Below are positions 44,354-56,775 of a stretch of DNA of 64,000 nucleotides, one piece after another. The notes beneath the pieces were generated by a model that had not been told where the DNA came from, searched no databases, and worked only from the letters and a program-made list of their open reading frames with translations. The translations under genes and the position numbers were made by a program. The stretch comes from Narthecium ossifragum (taxonomy: Eukaryota; Streptophyta; Magnoliopsida; Dioscoreales; Nartheciaceae): positions 16,292,062 to 16,356,061 of the forward strand of contig OY986973.1 of assembly GCA_963920575.1 (NCBI GenBank). The letters run 5' to 3'. Positions within the stretch are counted from its first letter, which is position 1. The number at the start of each line of letters is the position of its first letter.

Positions 44354-44893
44354 TCAGTCATCGTCCATCTCGTCCGCACTCTCATTGTCCTCAGAATCAT
44401 AGTCACTAGGCAGCGGGGTCGGCGGACGGTCAGGGTCATCTGATGCATATGGTGACTCAGGAGGCGTCAGAAGAGTAGGATACATGAGGGAACATGGAGG
44501 TACTAAGAGAGTTGAACCACCGGGACTCTGGAAAGATACCCAGGGATCATCAAGGTTTGAAGCATGCCGAATGTCATATATGATGCGGGCAAACAAATCC
44601 GCAAGAGGTAACGGCCCGCAGAACTCAACACCAATGGGATAGGCAAAAGAGGAACCAACAGGTGCCACAGATTCAGAAATTACTCTAGGTGGAAAGCAGA
44701 AGACCGTTGGTGGCAATGGTGGTGTCAGGGAATCGGCAGTGCCCATGGAGTCATCGTATGAGGATAACCAAGACGCCTGCGACAGTGGAGATCCAGCTGC
44801 GAATTCAGACATCGGGGAGTGGGGCAGACTATCATCAGAAGAGTAAGAGGATTGGCTCGATCGAGACATATAGGAATTCTGTGATCTGGACAC
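44354..44893 (-). CDS. 179-codon serine/proline-rich ORF, unknown
   Basis: I do not recognise the family. The N-terminal 60 residues are Ser-rich (M-S-R-S-Q-N-S-Y, S-S-D-D-S-L-P-H-S-P), the middle is more ordinary and hydrophobic (A-D-L-F-A-R-I-I-Y-D-I-R-H at about 99-111), and the C-terminal 45 residues are acidic and proline-rich, ending E-M-D-D-D. No signal peptide or membrane segment. It lies about 90 bp from the end of Athila LTR A2 and upstream of a pre-LTR-like motif, so it may be an accessory ORF of a non-autonomous retroelement or an old host gene cut by it. The mixed composition argues against chance, yet expression is unknown. Confidence 0.4.
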   Translation of the reverse strand: MSRSQNSYMSRSSQSSYSSDDSLPHSPMSEFAAGSPLSQASWLSSYDDSMGTADSLTPPLPPTVFCFPPRVISESVAPVGSSFAYPIGVEFCGPLPLADLFARIIYDIRHASNLDDPWVSFQSPGGSTLLVPPCSLMYPTLLTPPESPYASDDPDRPPTPLPSDYDSEDNESADEMDDD

Positions 44894-45677
44894 CTGTGGT
44901 GGAAGAGAAGATGCCGAGGAGAGTAAAGGATGAGACCAGAAAGTTAGAAGAGGAATGGAGTGAGGAAGGTGGTGGCCTAGTGATATCGCACAAATGTGTC
45001 ACAACACAGCGGTACAGTGCAGCATAACATAAAGAGGTCGAACCCACATACAGACAAGTAGAAAACATCCAAAACACAAATAACAATGAATTGAAGACAA
45101 ACGAGAACTTAAGAATTAACTAAATTAGATCAAAGGATTTTAATAAGGCTAGGCATCAGGAATCACTTTACTCGGACTTAGGTTCTTCTTCTACCAATGG
45201 TTCATTTAATACTCAGTTAAGGGATTCACATCCCAATCACCTTAACCGGAAGATATGGAACTATAAACCTAACAAATTATATAAATGTCTTTTCCTATGA
45301 TTGATTCTTCCCTTTTATAGTTCTAACTTCATCCTACCAAAACCTAAGAATATACGATACCAGCTGTCACTACAGGCAACGTATAGCAAAAGTTTATCAG
45401 GAGAAAGCCTTAACTCTATCTTACCAGATCTCTAAGAATACACAATACCAACTCTCACAATCGGCAATGCATAGCAAAAATTTCATGAAATAAAATAGGT
45501 AAACAATAGATAAAACTATGGGATTATAAGATCATGAAAGAAGCATGACTAGATTCATAATATCATTCATCCACATAGAAATCCATAATCTGAAAATAAT
45601 CCTTGAAGATTCAATGCATAGAAAAGAGTTTAACAATAAAGATTAAAACTATGAACCATGATGAAGAAGAAACCCTA

Positions 45678-48004
45678 TATCGTGCAAAACACCACTACGA
45701 CGCCAACCGGGTCGGGCGACGCGAATCGAAACCTAACGAAATGCAAAAAAAATTGGCGAGGGTTCCCTCTAACCTATTGGTCATCCTAACAATTCATCAA
45801 AACACCAGCAATTTAAAAACTATAATTTATAGAACCTCAAACCACAGATTTCAAAACCCAAGTTTAATATACATATCCTTGAAGAGGGGAAGATTCAAAT
45901 ACAACATATAAACACTCCCGTAGGAGACTAACTAACAAAGGGTTTAAAGCAATAAAGGATCACCACTCCTCAGACTCCGCCTGGCGTCGCCGCACCACCA
46001 ACCAATTGCCCGGTAGGGGCCACCGAAGAGGAGCTAACATCTGCACCTACAAAACGCAGCCCAGGTAGGAGTGAGCAACTAAGCTCAGCAGGGAAACTAC
46101 ACTACGACACACAAAAGGAAGAGGGAAACGCAACAGTGTCGTCCTCTAGTAAAGTCTAGGTGTATACATGGGTCTCATAACCCCACCGAGTGTCCCTGAG
46201 GTCCACAACCGTGATCTTCCAGACCAGCTGGTCACATGAGGGGCCACGCTCAGTAAGCAAAAAACCAACGCTGTTGACTCACAAGCAGGAAAACGACACT
46301 GCTGCCAAGAAAAGGCACCGCTGAGTAGGCATACCCTCTACTCAAGAGTCATCAACACTAGACACCGGCTACACCTCAGAACCCAACTAGAGGCCGACAC
46401 GACCTCTACAATCATCAATCCACAAGTGTACAAATCATCTAGACCTATCATCGAATTCGACTGTACACCACAATTCAAGCCAGGTCCAAACAACCCGACC
46501 CCGGTCCTAGGGCTAAATCCAAGCTTCCAAGCCTCGGGACGGAGACCCACAGATCACCCACGCCCTAACCTTATGCAACAAATGTACAACAAGGATGCAT
46601 GCGATGAACATGCGCATAAACAACAGTTAAGTATGCAGCAATATGCGATGATAGCATAACAAGGTCTGGCCTTGGCACTCTGCCAGCCCCCGGGTGGTGA
46701 ACATATATTTAAGGTCTGGAACGACTGCAGTGGTACACCACCAATTGCCAGCCAGTTCACCAGCAACCTGCACGGGAAGCAGCCCCGCAAACAACAGAAG
46801 GCAAACCACAGAGATAAAGGCCCTCGGCGCACGCCGGTATTCAAGGCTATGGAAAGCAGTAGGGCACTCACCCACTTATTCTAAACACCCCAAGAGTCAT
46901 CACTCCCCTGGTTCACCACTACCCCTAATATGGGGCTAACATGCTCAATGATATGTACAATATATAAAGCTGTAAGAAAAAGCGTACGTACAAAGCCCCG
47001 TGGGCAAAGCCAAAGGAAACTCCTCTTTGCCACCAAAGGATCGATCTTTTCCTAAGAAAACATCGATCTTCAAAGTAACAGAGAGCCTCCCCTTCCTGTC
47101 GAGCCAAAGGAGATTGATCCTTCCTCAAAGGAAGATCGATCATCCTCGCGACAGAGGGCACCTTCCTTGTCGCGCCAAGGAAGATCGATCCTTTTTCCCA
47201 GGAAGATCGATCATCCTCGCGATAAAGGGCATCCATGCTACCCTGGAACAAAGATCGATCATCTGGTGAAGATGATCGATCATGCTCGGGCTCAGCATGA
47301 CCAACAATGAAGGATCGATCCTTCTCCAAGAAGGATCGATCTTGTTGGGTTCTCCGGCGAACCTCCGGCGATAAAATACCGTCGAAAAACTCTACCAAAT
47401 CCCACAAAACCTTGGGATCCGGTAGTACGAAGGACCACGAGTTCAAAACCGGTAAGAATGCTACAAACTAACAAACATGCAGCAAGATCAAAGCAAAATA
47501 AATCACAATCAACTCATACTCTCAAAAACCGGAAAAACAAAATAGGTAGGAATCCCTACCTAGGCAAGAGCTGCTTCAATCCCAGCTGCTAAGCCTTGGA
47601 TCGTTCTCAATCTCTCCAAAATCCAGCCGAATCTGAGCTCAAGAACGGTGGATTTCAAAAGGATTCAAGGAAGAAGGTTACGTCCGTTTTATAGACAAAC
47701 GAACTGACCTATGAATGATTGATCCTTCATGACGATCGCGTCTTGACTTTCTGGCATTAAAAGATCAATCTTCTAGCAAGGAAAGATGGATCCTTTAGGT
47801 GCAGAAAGGTAGACTTGGGCAAAAACACTAGCCCAAGTCTGGATCTTTCAATCCCGGGTCCACCTAACCGTTCTAATCAAACACTAACACAAACATGGTC
47901 AGTGTGTGTACTCACGGGTATAGAACAAACCGACAATGCATAATTTACCAAATTGCCCTTGCGGTCTGCAGTGAGCCACAGGGGTAGAGGGACAAGTCCT
48001 CACA
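45678..48004 (-). mobile_element. Solo LTR, family B, second copy
   Basis: 2327 bp, TSD CCCTA at 45673-45677 and 48005-48009. Starts TGTGAGGACTTGTCCC on the minus strand. The last base pair of the usual TG...CA end is changed (TATCGTGC at the left edge where 18 reads TGTCGTGC). Its palindromes are AAGATCGATC-type, not the GGATCGATCC of the first copy. Acceptor-like module at 46045-46080 reads TTTTGTAG. Confidence 0.92.
47036..47352. repeat. AAGATCGATC palindrome array in LTR B2
   Basis: About nine sites with core GATCGATC or close variants at about 47040, 47070, 47114, 47143, 47183, 47207, 47252, 47275, 47314 and 47335, arranged mainly as pairs 22-29 bp apart. Within the putative LTR intron (donor near 47545-47560). 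Confidence 0.85.
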
Positions 48005-48204
48005 CCCTAATCCTCGCTAGGTCATCCATCCGCCATGCCCGCAGATTACTCGGCCATGGATGGAGATTCCTTCATCTTCTTCCTTTGGAAAACGTCCAGA
48101 AAAGAGCCTCCAAAAATGTCCAAGAACTCCATTTGACTAACCCTAAGTTTCCTATTTATAGGGTCCAAATATTAGGAAACTCGGGTTAACTTTAAACCCG
48201 TTAT

Positions 48205-48420
48205 ACCCCCGCGGTCGATGCCACGGTCGACTGTGAACTGTGCATAATATTTGGAAAAGCGGCAGTCGATCATCGCATCGACCCTGAGAAAAGTTTTTTT
48301 TTACAGAGGCTGACGGTCGACTGTGAACATTGTGAGCGCGACAGTTGATGCCACGGTCGACCGTGAGCATTATGAGCGTGACGGTCGATCTCGCGGATGA
48401 TGTGACGGTCGACCGTCACT
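48205..48420. repeat. CGGTCGA dyad array in LTR A2
   Basis: Around seven sites of the ACGGTCGA/TCGACCGT type, starting about 50 bp from the TATA box (48151-48160) on its upstream side. Some are changed, such as GCAGTCGATC. Confidence 0.85.
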
Positions 48421-48759
48421 ATCCATTCAGCATTGCGCATTAGTACCAAAAGTGTTGTAACTTCCTGTAGAAACCTCAGAATCATGAACCGTAAAATTCT
48501 TCAGAAACTAGACTTCCAGAGATTTCCAATGGTATATAGAACATAATCTAGTTCTTCGTGAGTAGGTACAGGTTAATCTTCCAAGTTGACCCATGTAATC
48601 TTTTCAGCTTCTTTTAGCTCCAATTTTCTGCATCTTCCAAACAACTATGTGAACTACATATAAGTATAAAAATAGTGCTAAAGAGTTTGATTAAGGGTGA
48701 GAATATAGCAATTGAGATGGTTATAAGGTTGTTCAGAGTGCACTTTAATGCACTCATCA

Positions 48760-50135
48760 CACCCCCCAACCAGCTTATTGCTAGTCTCTAGTAATTAAAG
48801 CGCATGAAAATATAATTAAATTCTACCTTGACAGGTCAATAGTATTATGTATAGTACATAGCACAAAAATATCTTATACTCATACACATACTACCAACAT
48901 ATGAAATTAACTTCTATACTTCAAACATGCTAATCACCATCCAAATGAACACATGTGACGTGACAAATAAAAGTTACATACAGAGGCAACTTCTACCCAC
49001 TATTAGCCCAAACACACTTCTATCTTTCTGACCAATCATCCAACCCTCACACTTTAAGTACAACATGCTCTCTCTTTCTCTCTTTTTTTCCAACTATCAG
49101 ACACTTTGCCTTTTTACGTGAGCACTCTCCGCTTTTTGAGACACAGAGATCTGGTTACATAGCAAAATACTTAATAGTTTTTTTTATTGCTATCAGTAGT
49201 TCTACGTTTTTACGTGAGCTCCCCGCTTCCTGAGTCAAGAACACCCGGTTACTCAGTATATCACTTAATAGTCGTTTAGGCACAGCTTGATCAAGCTCTA
49301 GAACTTTTCTTTTTCTCTATTTTTTTTTGCATGCAATACTCAGCACTAGCTAAAGTTGAAATCATGGTTTAGATTGACAATAACATGCTCATTCCTCTAG
49401 TGAGTATAATTACCACTGCACATAAAGTGTTTGTGTGTGAATCACATGATGTTCTACCATCAGGTTATCACACATGCAATCAATGTATATGCAATCCATG
49501 TGAAAGCAACATGTATAATAAGCATATAAATTTTACCTCATGTACAATTTCTAGCAACATGCTCAATTCAACACTATTATATCAACAAAATAGCATGCAT
49601 ATGGCCATGCATGCCTACACCCCCGAACCTGAAGGTCAAATTGTTCTCAATGTGTGCTAAGCATGGCAAGAGAATAAAACATGATGCATGTTTAAATTTG
49701 AAATAGAATAGATTCGAATTATAAATCGATATACGATCGAGGCCACCTGATAGAGTAAGAAAATATCTCTTCAAGGCTCCTCAAGGTGGCCGAAATCTCC
49801 ATCCCAATGATGGTTGGCCAAAATCTCCAACGGAAAGCAGGGACTGCTCGACCACCAAAAAACAAAAGCAAAATAAATCGAAAACAAAAGCAAACCTGCA
49901 AGCACACAACATAAAAAAAACTCTATCATTCTCAAACATACAAGAAAGCAAATCGAGCAAACTAAACTACTATATACAAGACAGGGATTTTTAACCGCGT
50001 CCTTGGTGGTCGTGCCCTAGCATGATGATATGCAAAATCAGTAAGTGCCATGACCTGAAGGGTTACCCTTAGTAGTATCACTCCGAGTTCGTGCACGCTG
50101 AAAGATGTGAGTACCTCGCATAGTTGGTGTGACGT
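48760..50135 (-). mobile_element. Athila remnant G3, 3' non-coding and gag scrap
   Basis: Contains the polypurine tract, the duplicated 96-bp-type block (49100-49275), the GAACAATTTGACC variant of the pre-LTR motif (about 49617-49655), then a stretch like 9618-9840 of G1, and a short gag C-terminal scrap near 50085-50125. Pol is gone. At about 50130-50136 it joins LTR A3 inside the LTR body. Confidence 0.75.
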
Positions 50136-51203
50136 CTCTAAGAATACAGGCAATGCACGGCAAAAGTTCATCGGGACAAAGCCCTAACTCTATGTAACCG
50201 GATCTCTAAGAATACACAATACCAACTCTCACAATCGGCAATGCATAGCAAAGATTTCACGAAATAAAGTAGGTAAACAATAGATAAAACTATGAGATTA
50301 TAATATCATAAAAGAAGCATGACTGGATTCATAATATTAATCATCCACATAAAAATCTATAATCTGAAAATAATTTTTGAAGATCCAATACATAGAAAAG
50401 AGTTTAACAATAAAGATTAGAACTATGAACCATTGTTGGAGAAGAAGCCCTAGTCCTCGCTAGATCTTCCGTCCGCCATGCCCGTGGATTACTCGGTTAT
50501 AGATGGAGATGTCTTCATCTTCTTCCTTTACAAAATGTCCAGAAAAGAGCCTCCAAAAACGTCCAAGAAGTCCCTTTGACTAACCCTAAGTTTCCTATTT
50601 ATAGGGTCCAAGAATTAGGAAAATCGGGTTAAGTTTAAACCCGTTATACGCCCGCGGACGATGCCACGGTCGATGCCACGGTCGACCGTGAACTGTGCAT
50701 AATATTTGGAAAAGCGACTGTCGATCATCGCATCGACCCTGAGAAGTGTTTTCCTTGACAGAGGCTGACGGTCGACCGTGAGCATTTTGAGCGTGATGGT
50801 CGATCTCGCGGATGATACGACGGTCGACCTTGAGAATTTTTTAGCACGACGGTCGACCATCAATATTCATTCAACACTATGCACTGGTACGAAAAATGTT
50901 GTAACTTCCTCTACGTAACTCGGAATCATGAACCGTAAAATTCTCAAAAAAATAGACTTCAAGAGCTTTCCAATGGTGTGTGGTACATCATCTGGTTCAT
51001 CTTGAACATGTACAGTTTAATATTTCAATTTGACTCATGTTATCTTTTCAGCTTCTTTTAGCTCCAATTTCCTGCATTTTCCAAACAACTATGTGACGTA
51101 ACATATACTATAAAAATAGTAATAAAGATGTTGATTAAGGATAATAATCCAGCAATTGAGATGGTTATAAGACTGTTCAGAGTGCACTTTCATGCACTCA
51201 TCA
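50136..51203 (-). repeat. G2 3' LTR, truncated
   Basis: Starts TGATGAGTGCATGAAAG at 51203; lacks the last 400-plus bp present in the 5' LTR. Inverse TATA box CCTATTTATA at 50594-50603; dyad array at 50650-50862. At the left it runs into G3 with a short deletion in the AAGAATAC...CAGGCAA region. Confidence 0.88.
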
Positions 51204-52415
51204 CACACCCCAACTAGCTTATTGCTAGTCTCTAGCAATTCAAAGTGCATAAAATATAATTAAACACACCAACGGTCTAAGGATGTAGACATGCATGACA
51301 AAAATTCTATCTTATCAGGTCATAGTGTTATGTATAGTACAGAGCATAAAAACTTCTTAGACTCATACACATACTACCAACATACGAAATTAACTTCTAC
51401 ATTTCAAACATGCTAATCACCATCCAGAAGAACACATGTAACGTGACAAATAAATGTTACGTAAAGAAGCAACTTCTCCCCACCATTAGTCCAAACACAC
51501 TACTATCTTCATAACCAATCATCCAACCCTCGCACTTTAAGTACAACATGCTCTTTCTGTTTTTCTTTTTTTCTTCAACTATCAGACATTTTGCCTTTTT
51601 ATAGGAGCACTTTCCGCTTCTTGAGGCGCAGAGACCCGGTTACTTAGCAAAACACAAAATAGTTTTTGTTCTTTTTTTTTAGCTATCGGTGGTTCTACCT
51701 TTTTACGCGAGCTCCCCGCTTCCTGAGACAAGAACACCCAGTTACTCAGTAGATCACCTAATAGTCGTTTAGGCACAGCTTAATCAAGCTCCAGAACTTT
51801 GTCATTTTTTTTTCTGCATGCAATACTCAACACTAGCTAAAGTTGAAATCATGGTCTAGATTAACAATAGCATGCTCATTCCTCTAGTGAGTATAATTGC
51901 CACAACACATAAAATGTTCGTGTGTGAATCACATGATGTTCTACCTTCAGGTTATCACACATGGAATACATGTATAGGTCAATCCATGTGAAAGCAACAT
52001 GTATAATAAGCATAAAATTTTCAGCTCATGTACAAATTCGAGTAACAAGCTCAATTCAACACTATCAAACCCACAAAGTAGCATGCATAAGGTCATGCAT
52101 GCCTACACCCCCCAACCTGAAATTCACATTGTCCGCAATGTGTGCTAATCATGTAAATAAGCAGAAGGGTAGTGGCTGAATTTTCATATATAGCATAAAG
52201 AAGAATTGGAAATCGAAATAGGAGCGAGGCCACATGACAGAATATCTGAAATCTTGCACATGGCTGCTCATTGTGGCCGAATTTCACAAGCAATGAAGAC
52301 GGAAGGCCAAGCATCCTTGAAAAAACATAGACGTAAACAAAAACAAATAAGAATGGAAACAAACAATGAAAGAAAGTTAACCTAAGTAAAACAGAAATAA
52401 TGAATAAGAACAAGA
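51204..52415 (-). other. G2 3' non-coding region
   Basis: Same plan as in G0: polypurine tract, duplicated block at 51580-51775, and the GCGGACAATGTGAATTTCAGG variant of the pre-LTR motif at 52103-52141. No ORF that I can support. Confidence 0.75.
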
Positions 52416-53570
52416 TCATCCCTCGTAGACAGGGTCTACGAGAGAAACGGTGTGCTCCTCAGGGTCCGCTTTCTCTGAAATCGGCTTCAAGCGTTGTCCA
52501 TTAACCTTAAACAGCCTCCCATCCTTTGGATCTTTAACTTCCACAATCCCATAATCAAATACTCGGCTAACTGTAAAGGGGCATGTCCAGCGTGATCGCA
52601 ACTTCCCAGGATGGAGATACAGTCGTCCGTCATACAGATAACCTTGTTGTCCTACTTGAAACGTCTTCCATAGGATCTTCTTATCATGGTAGGCCTTTGT
52701 CTTTGCCTTGAAGATCCGGGAACTCTCATAAGCATCATTCCTGAGTTCCTCCAGCTCAAACAGCTGGAGTTTCCGTTCCTGACCTACAGTATCCAAAGTA
52801 ACATTTAGTGACTTAATAGCCCAGTATGCCTTAGGTTCTAATTCTACTGGAAGATGAAACGGTTTTTTATAGACAAGGCGAAACGGTGACATCCCCAAGG
52901 TAGTCTTGTAAGCAGTGCGATAGGCCCACAACGCATTTGACAGCCGCAAGGACCAGTCCTTTCGGTTAGGGCTCACCGTCTTTTCCAGAATTTGCTTTAT
53001 CTCCATATTGGCTAATTCAGCTTGACCATTCGTCTGTGAATGATAAGCAGTGGACACCTTGTGTGTGACTCCATACCTGCGCATCAAAGCCTCAAAAGAG
53101 CGATTACAAAAGTACGATCCCTGGTCACTAATAATAACCCTAGGAGTACCAAATCTAGACAAAACATGCTCTTTAGGAAACTTGATGACAGTGGAATGAT
53201 CATTATTCCTACATGCAATAGCCTCCACCCACTTAGACATGTATTCCACAGCCAACAATATATATAAATAGCCAAAAGAAGGAAAAGTCTATACCCCAAC
53301 AATCAAAAATCTCTACAGCTTAAATGAGCTTCAAAGGCATCGTATGTCTCCTAGATAAAGCTCCTAAAGTTATGCATCTATCACAGGATTTGCAGAAAAT
53401 GTTAACATCACGAAACATAGTAGGCCAGTAAAAACCACATTGAAGAATTTTAGCTGCAGTCTTTTTCATCGAGAAATGGCCTCCACATGCATGAGAGTGA
53501 CAGAATGTAATGATGATTTCTATTTCATAATCAGGGACACAACGGCGCATAATATGGTCAGAACAATGCT
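52416..53570 (-). pseudogene. G2 integrase, broken
   Basis: Two frames: 53550-53320 with the zinc finger (H-S-H-A-C-G-G-H ... C-K-S-C-D-R-C) and 53258-52416 with the core after the first catalytic Asp, ending V-Y-E-G. A deletion of about 20 bp at roughly 53280-53290, compared with 9058-9085 in G1, removes most of the G-I-D-F-M-G-P block, so the first catalytic Asp is lost. The second Asp (I-S-D-Q-G) and the Glu (Q-A-E-L-A-N) remain. Confidence 0.85.
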
Positions 53571-53751
53571 TAAACAGACAAGGATCATCCCAATAAAATT
53601 TCTTTCCCTCAATAAAAAATCTACACTTATCCTACGCACTCCAAAAGGAAGGGATCTCACATGTCGCCAAATAATTGACAATATACGCATACCATGGCAG
53701 TCGTGCATCTGAAAAGTGTTGCTCATCAAAGAAGTCATCCATGATCGGTGG

Positions 53752-54290
53752 CTAATTTTCCACTACATCCACTATCAACCTCGATAGGTGATCAGGGACA
53801 ACGTTCTCCACGCCCTTTTTGTCTTTTATAGAGATATCAAATTCCTGTAAGATTAATATCCAACGAATTAGGCGCGCTTTAGCATCCTTCTTGGTGAGAA
53901 GGTACTTAAGCGCGACATGATCAGTGAAAATAGAGATAGAAGACCCAATCAAATAAGCACGAAACTTGTCTAATGCAAAGACTATAGCTAACAGTTCTTT
54001 CTCGATGGTAGAATAATTCATCTGTGCATTATTTAAGGTCCGGCTAGCATAATGAATAACATGAGGTTTACCAGCTTTTCGCTGCCCTGAAACAACTCTT
54101 ACATCAAAATCACTTGCATCACACATCAATTCAAAAGGAAGGCTCCAATCGGGTGGTTGCACAATAGGTGCGGAAGTCAATTTATCAATCAAGGCTTGAA
54201 AAGCCTCTTGACAAGCAATAGTCCACTCAAAAGGGGTATCCTTTATCAAAAGAGTACATAAAGGATGAGCAATAGCGGAAAAATTTTGAA
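53752..54290 (-). pseudogene. G2 RNase H
   Basis: The frame 54249-53752 has C-D-A-S-D, E-K-E-L-L-A and F-T-D-H, so the three acidic residues of Ty3/gypsy RNase H are present, then D-H-L-S-R-L. A stop follows V-V-E-N and separates it from the integrase part. Confidence 0.85.
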
Positions 54291-54299
54291 TGAATCTCC

Positions 54300-55315
54300 T
54301 GTAAAAACAGCATGCCCTAGAAAGGATCTAACATCTTTAACAGTCTTTGGCACAGGAAGCTTTGAGATGAGATCGATTTTTTATCGATCCACCTCAATGA
54401 CTCTAGAAGAGACAATGGGGCCCAACACAATGCCTGAGGGCACCATGAAGTGACACTTTTCCCAATTAAGCACAAGGTGCTTCTCTTCACATCTGACCAA
54501 GACTCTCTTTAAGTTTTTCAAGCATGCATCAAAAGTATTACCAAATACAGTCAAGTCATCCATATATACTTCCATACATTCCTCGATCATATCAGCAAAC
54601 ATACTCATCATACAACGCTGAAAAGTAGCAAGAGCATTACACAATCCAAATGGCATTCTACGGAAAGTATAAGTACCAAAAGGACATGTAAAAGTAGTTT
54701 TTTCCTGATCTTCTAAAGCAATCTCAATCTGATAATATCCAGAATAACCATCAAGAAAATAATAAAAAGGATGTCCAGCTATACTCTCTAAAATCTAGTG
54801 TAGAAAAGGCAATGGAAAATGATCCTTATGGGTGGCAGCATTCAATTTTCTATAATCTATACACATACGGCATCCTGTCACCAATTTAGTGGGGACAAAG
54901 TCTCCACTTTCATTTTTAATAACGGTGACACCAGATTTTTTAGGCACAACCTGTGTAGGGCTCACCCATTTGCTATCAACAATGGGATAGATAATCCCTG
55001 CATCTAATAATTTCAACACTTCAGTTTTTACTACCTCTTTCATTGTAGGGTTCAACCTACGCTGAGGATCCCTACGAGGTACATCCCCTTGTTCAAGATT
55101 AATCATTTGGGAACATATCAATGGATTAATACCTTTCAGATCTGTTATACTCCATCCAATAGCTGATTTATGCTCATTTAAAATGCTAAGTAATTGCTCA
55201 CCTTGATCTGCAGTTAATGCTGAAGAAATAATAACTGGGTATGTATCACCTGGACCAAGATAGGCATGCTTCAATCCTTGAGAAAACGGCTTCAGGTCCA
55301 GCTTGGGCGGCTCTA
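54300..55315 (-). pseudogene. G2 reverse transcriptase, broken
   Basis: Part 1 (55274-54795) runs to I-D-Y-R-K-L-N and F-P-L-P-F, where a stop follows. Part 2 (54656-54381) has M-P-F-G-L-C-N and the catalytic Y-M-D-D. Between them the strand still reads like RT but is broken. A frame change near 54380 ends the second part. Confidence 0.85.
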
Positions 55316-55403
55316 CTGATTATGGTGTTGGTGGTTGTCCTCTTTCTGGCAGTTCTTCAAATTTTGGATTCCATGGACCTGCAAAAGAACAATGTTCCAA
55401 ATT

Positions 55404-56093
55404 TTAACACATACCATCAACATCAACATTTTCATCCCAATCTAATTCAAGAAAATTAATTTCAGTTGTAGCAAACTCCTCTTCATTGAGCAAATCAATA
55501 TGGGAAGTCTGTTGGCATTCATCATCCTCATCAGGCTGCCAAGCAACATTAAAAACATTAATTTCTAAAGTCATATTCCAAAAAGTTAACTTCATTAAGC
55601 CATTCCTGCAATTAATTATAGCATTAGCAGTAGCAAGAAACAGTCTACCTAAAATAATAGGAATTCTAGAATCAGCAGTTACTACAGCCTGAGTATCCAA
55701 GACTAAAAAATCAATAGGATAATAAAATTTATCTATTTGAACAAGCACATCCTCTACTACTCCTCGTGGAGTCTTCGTCGATCTATCTGTCAGTTGCAAA
55801 GCCATAGATGTCGACTTAATTTGTCCTAAACCAAGTTGCAAGTAAACAGAATATGGCATCAAATTAACACTTGCACCAAGTTCTAATAAAGCTTGTTCTA
55901 CTTCATGCTCTCCAATGAAACAAGACACAGTAGGACAGCCAAGATCCTTATATTTAGGAGGAATCCTATGCTGAAGCAGTGCACTATCCCCCTCTGTTAA
56001 AAATACAGTTTTCTTAACATGATGTCGTCTCTTCATAGTGCATAAATCTTTAATCACTTTAGCATATGTAGAAATTTTCTTAATAACATGCAA
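55404..56093 (-). pseudogene. G2 protease region, catalytic Asp changed
   Basis: The frame includes the aspartic protease core [12 protein letters not shown] (near 55868-55905) and I-I-L-G-R-L-F. In G0 the same place reads L-D-L-G-A; here the catalytic Asp codon is GAA (Glu). It overlaps the gag frame (56755-56054) by 40 bp through a frameshift. Confidence 0.85.
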
Positions 56094-56775
56094 AGATGAA
56101 GGTTTACCTTGACTTGCCGAAGATGCTCCAAAACCTCACTGTTGGGCTCCATAGTCAATTTAGTGGATTTCAATGCCTGAGGGAAAGGGACACGTACCTT
56201 AAAGTCACCTGGTGTAGGGTCATCTGAATGATCGGTCTCTAAATGGTTCTTCTCAATCCGGTCCTCTTCTTCAACAGCAATAGGACATTCGGTGGGCTCT
56301 TGTGAAGGGCTTTTTGTTGTTTTCCCGCTTCTTGTAGTTACGGCGTTCATCTCCTTCACATTATTTTGCTCAGCACTAGATACCTGCGTTTGTTGAGGTT
56401 GAGGTGGGACCTTCCCTCGTTTGTGTACGTTGAATGAGTTGATCAACTTCGTAATCTGGCTCGTGATCTCTTGAATATCCTCCTTTCTTTCCTTGGATTC
56501 CTGCACAATCATAGATTTTAGCTCCTGCAGACTGTCATTAAATGTAGGCCTAGGAAAACCAAATGTATTATAAGGAGGGTTAGAAAAAGGCTTATTAGGT
56601 GGCGGTTGATGATGCTCGTTGCTCTGTGGAGCGTTCGACTTCCAGCTGAAGTTCGGATGCTCTCGCCATCCTGGATTATACGTCTCTGAATAGGGAGTGT
56701 ACGGCCTCCTGAATCCGCCTACAACGTTGCAATGCTCGTCGTACACACCTCTCATCTACAGCGTTGGAGGACTTA
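56054..56775 (-). pseudogene. G2 gag, C-terminal part
   Basis: Has the Athila gag tail: [13 protein letters not shown], a long hydrophilic linker and a Pro/Gln-rich stretch. A stop stands just before M-R-G-V-Y-D. Upstream, LTR H replaces the knuckle and the preceding 150 or so residues. Confidence 0.8.

Larger units (their letters stand above)
44982..48759 (-). mobile_element. Athila LTR A2 (3' LTR of remnant G3), split by solo LTR B2
   Basis: Parts 44982-45677 and 48010-48759. On the minus strand it starts TGATGAGTGCATTAAAG (48759) and ends GCGATATCA (44982). A polypurine tract lies just outside the start (48760-48775), so this is a 3' LTR whose internal region runs to the right. TATA box (inverse) CCTATTTATA at 48151-48160; palindrome array at 48205-48420. 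Confidence 0.85.
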
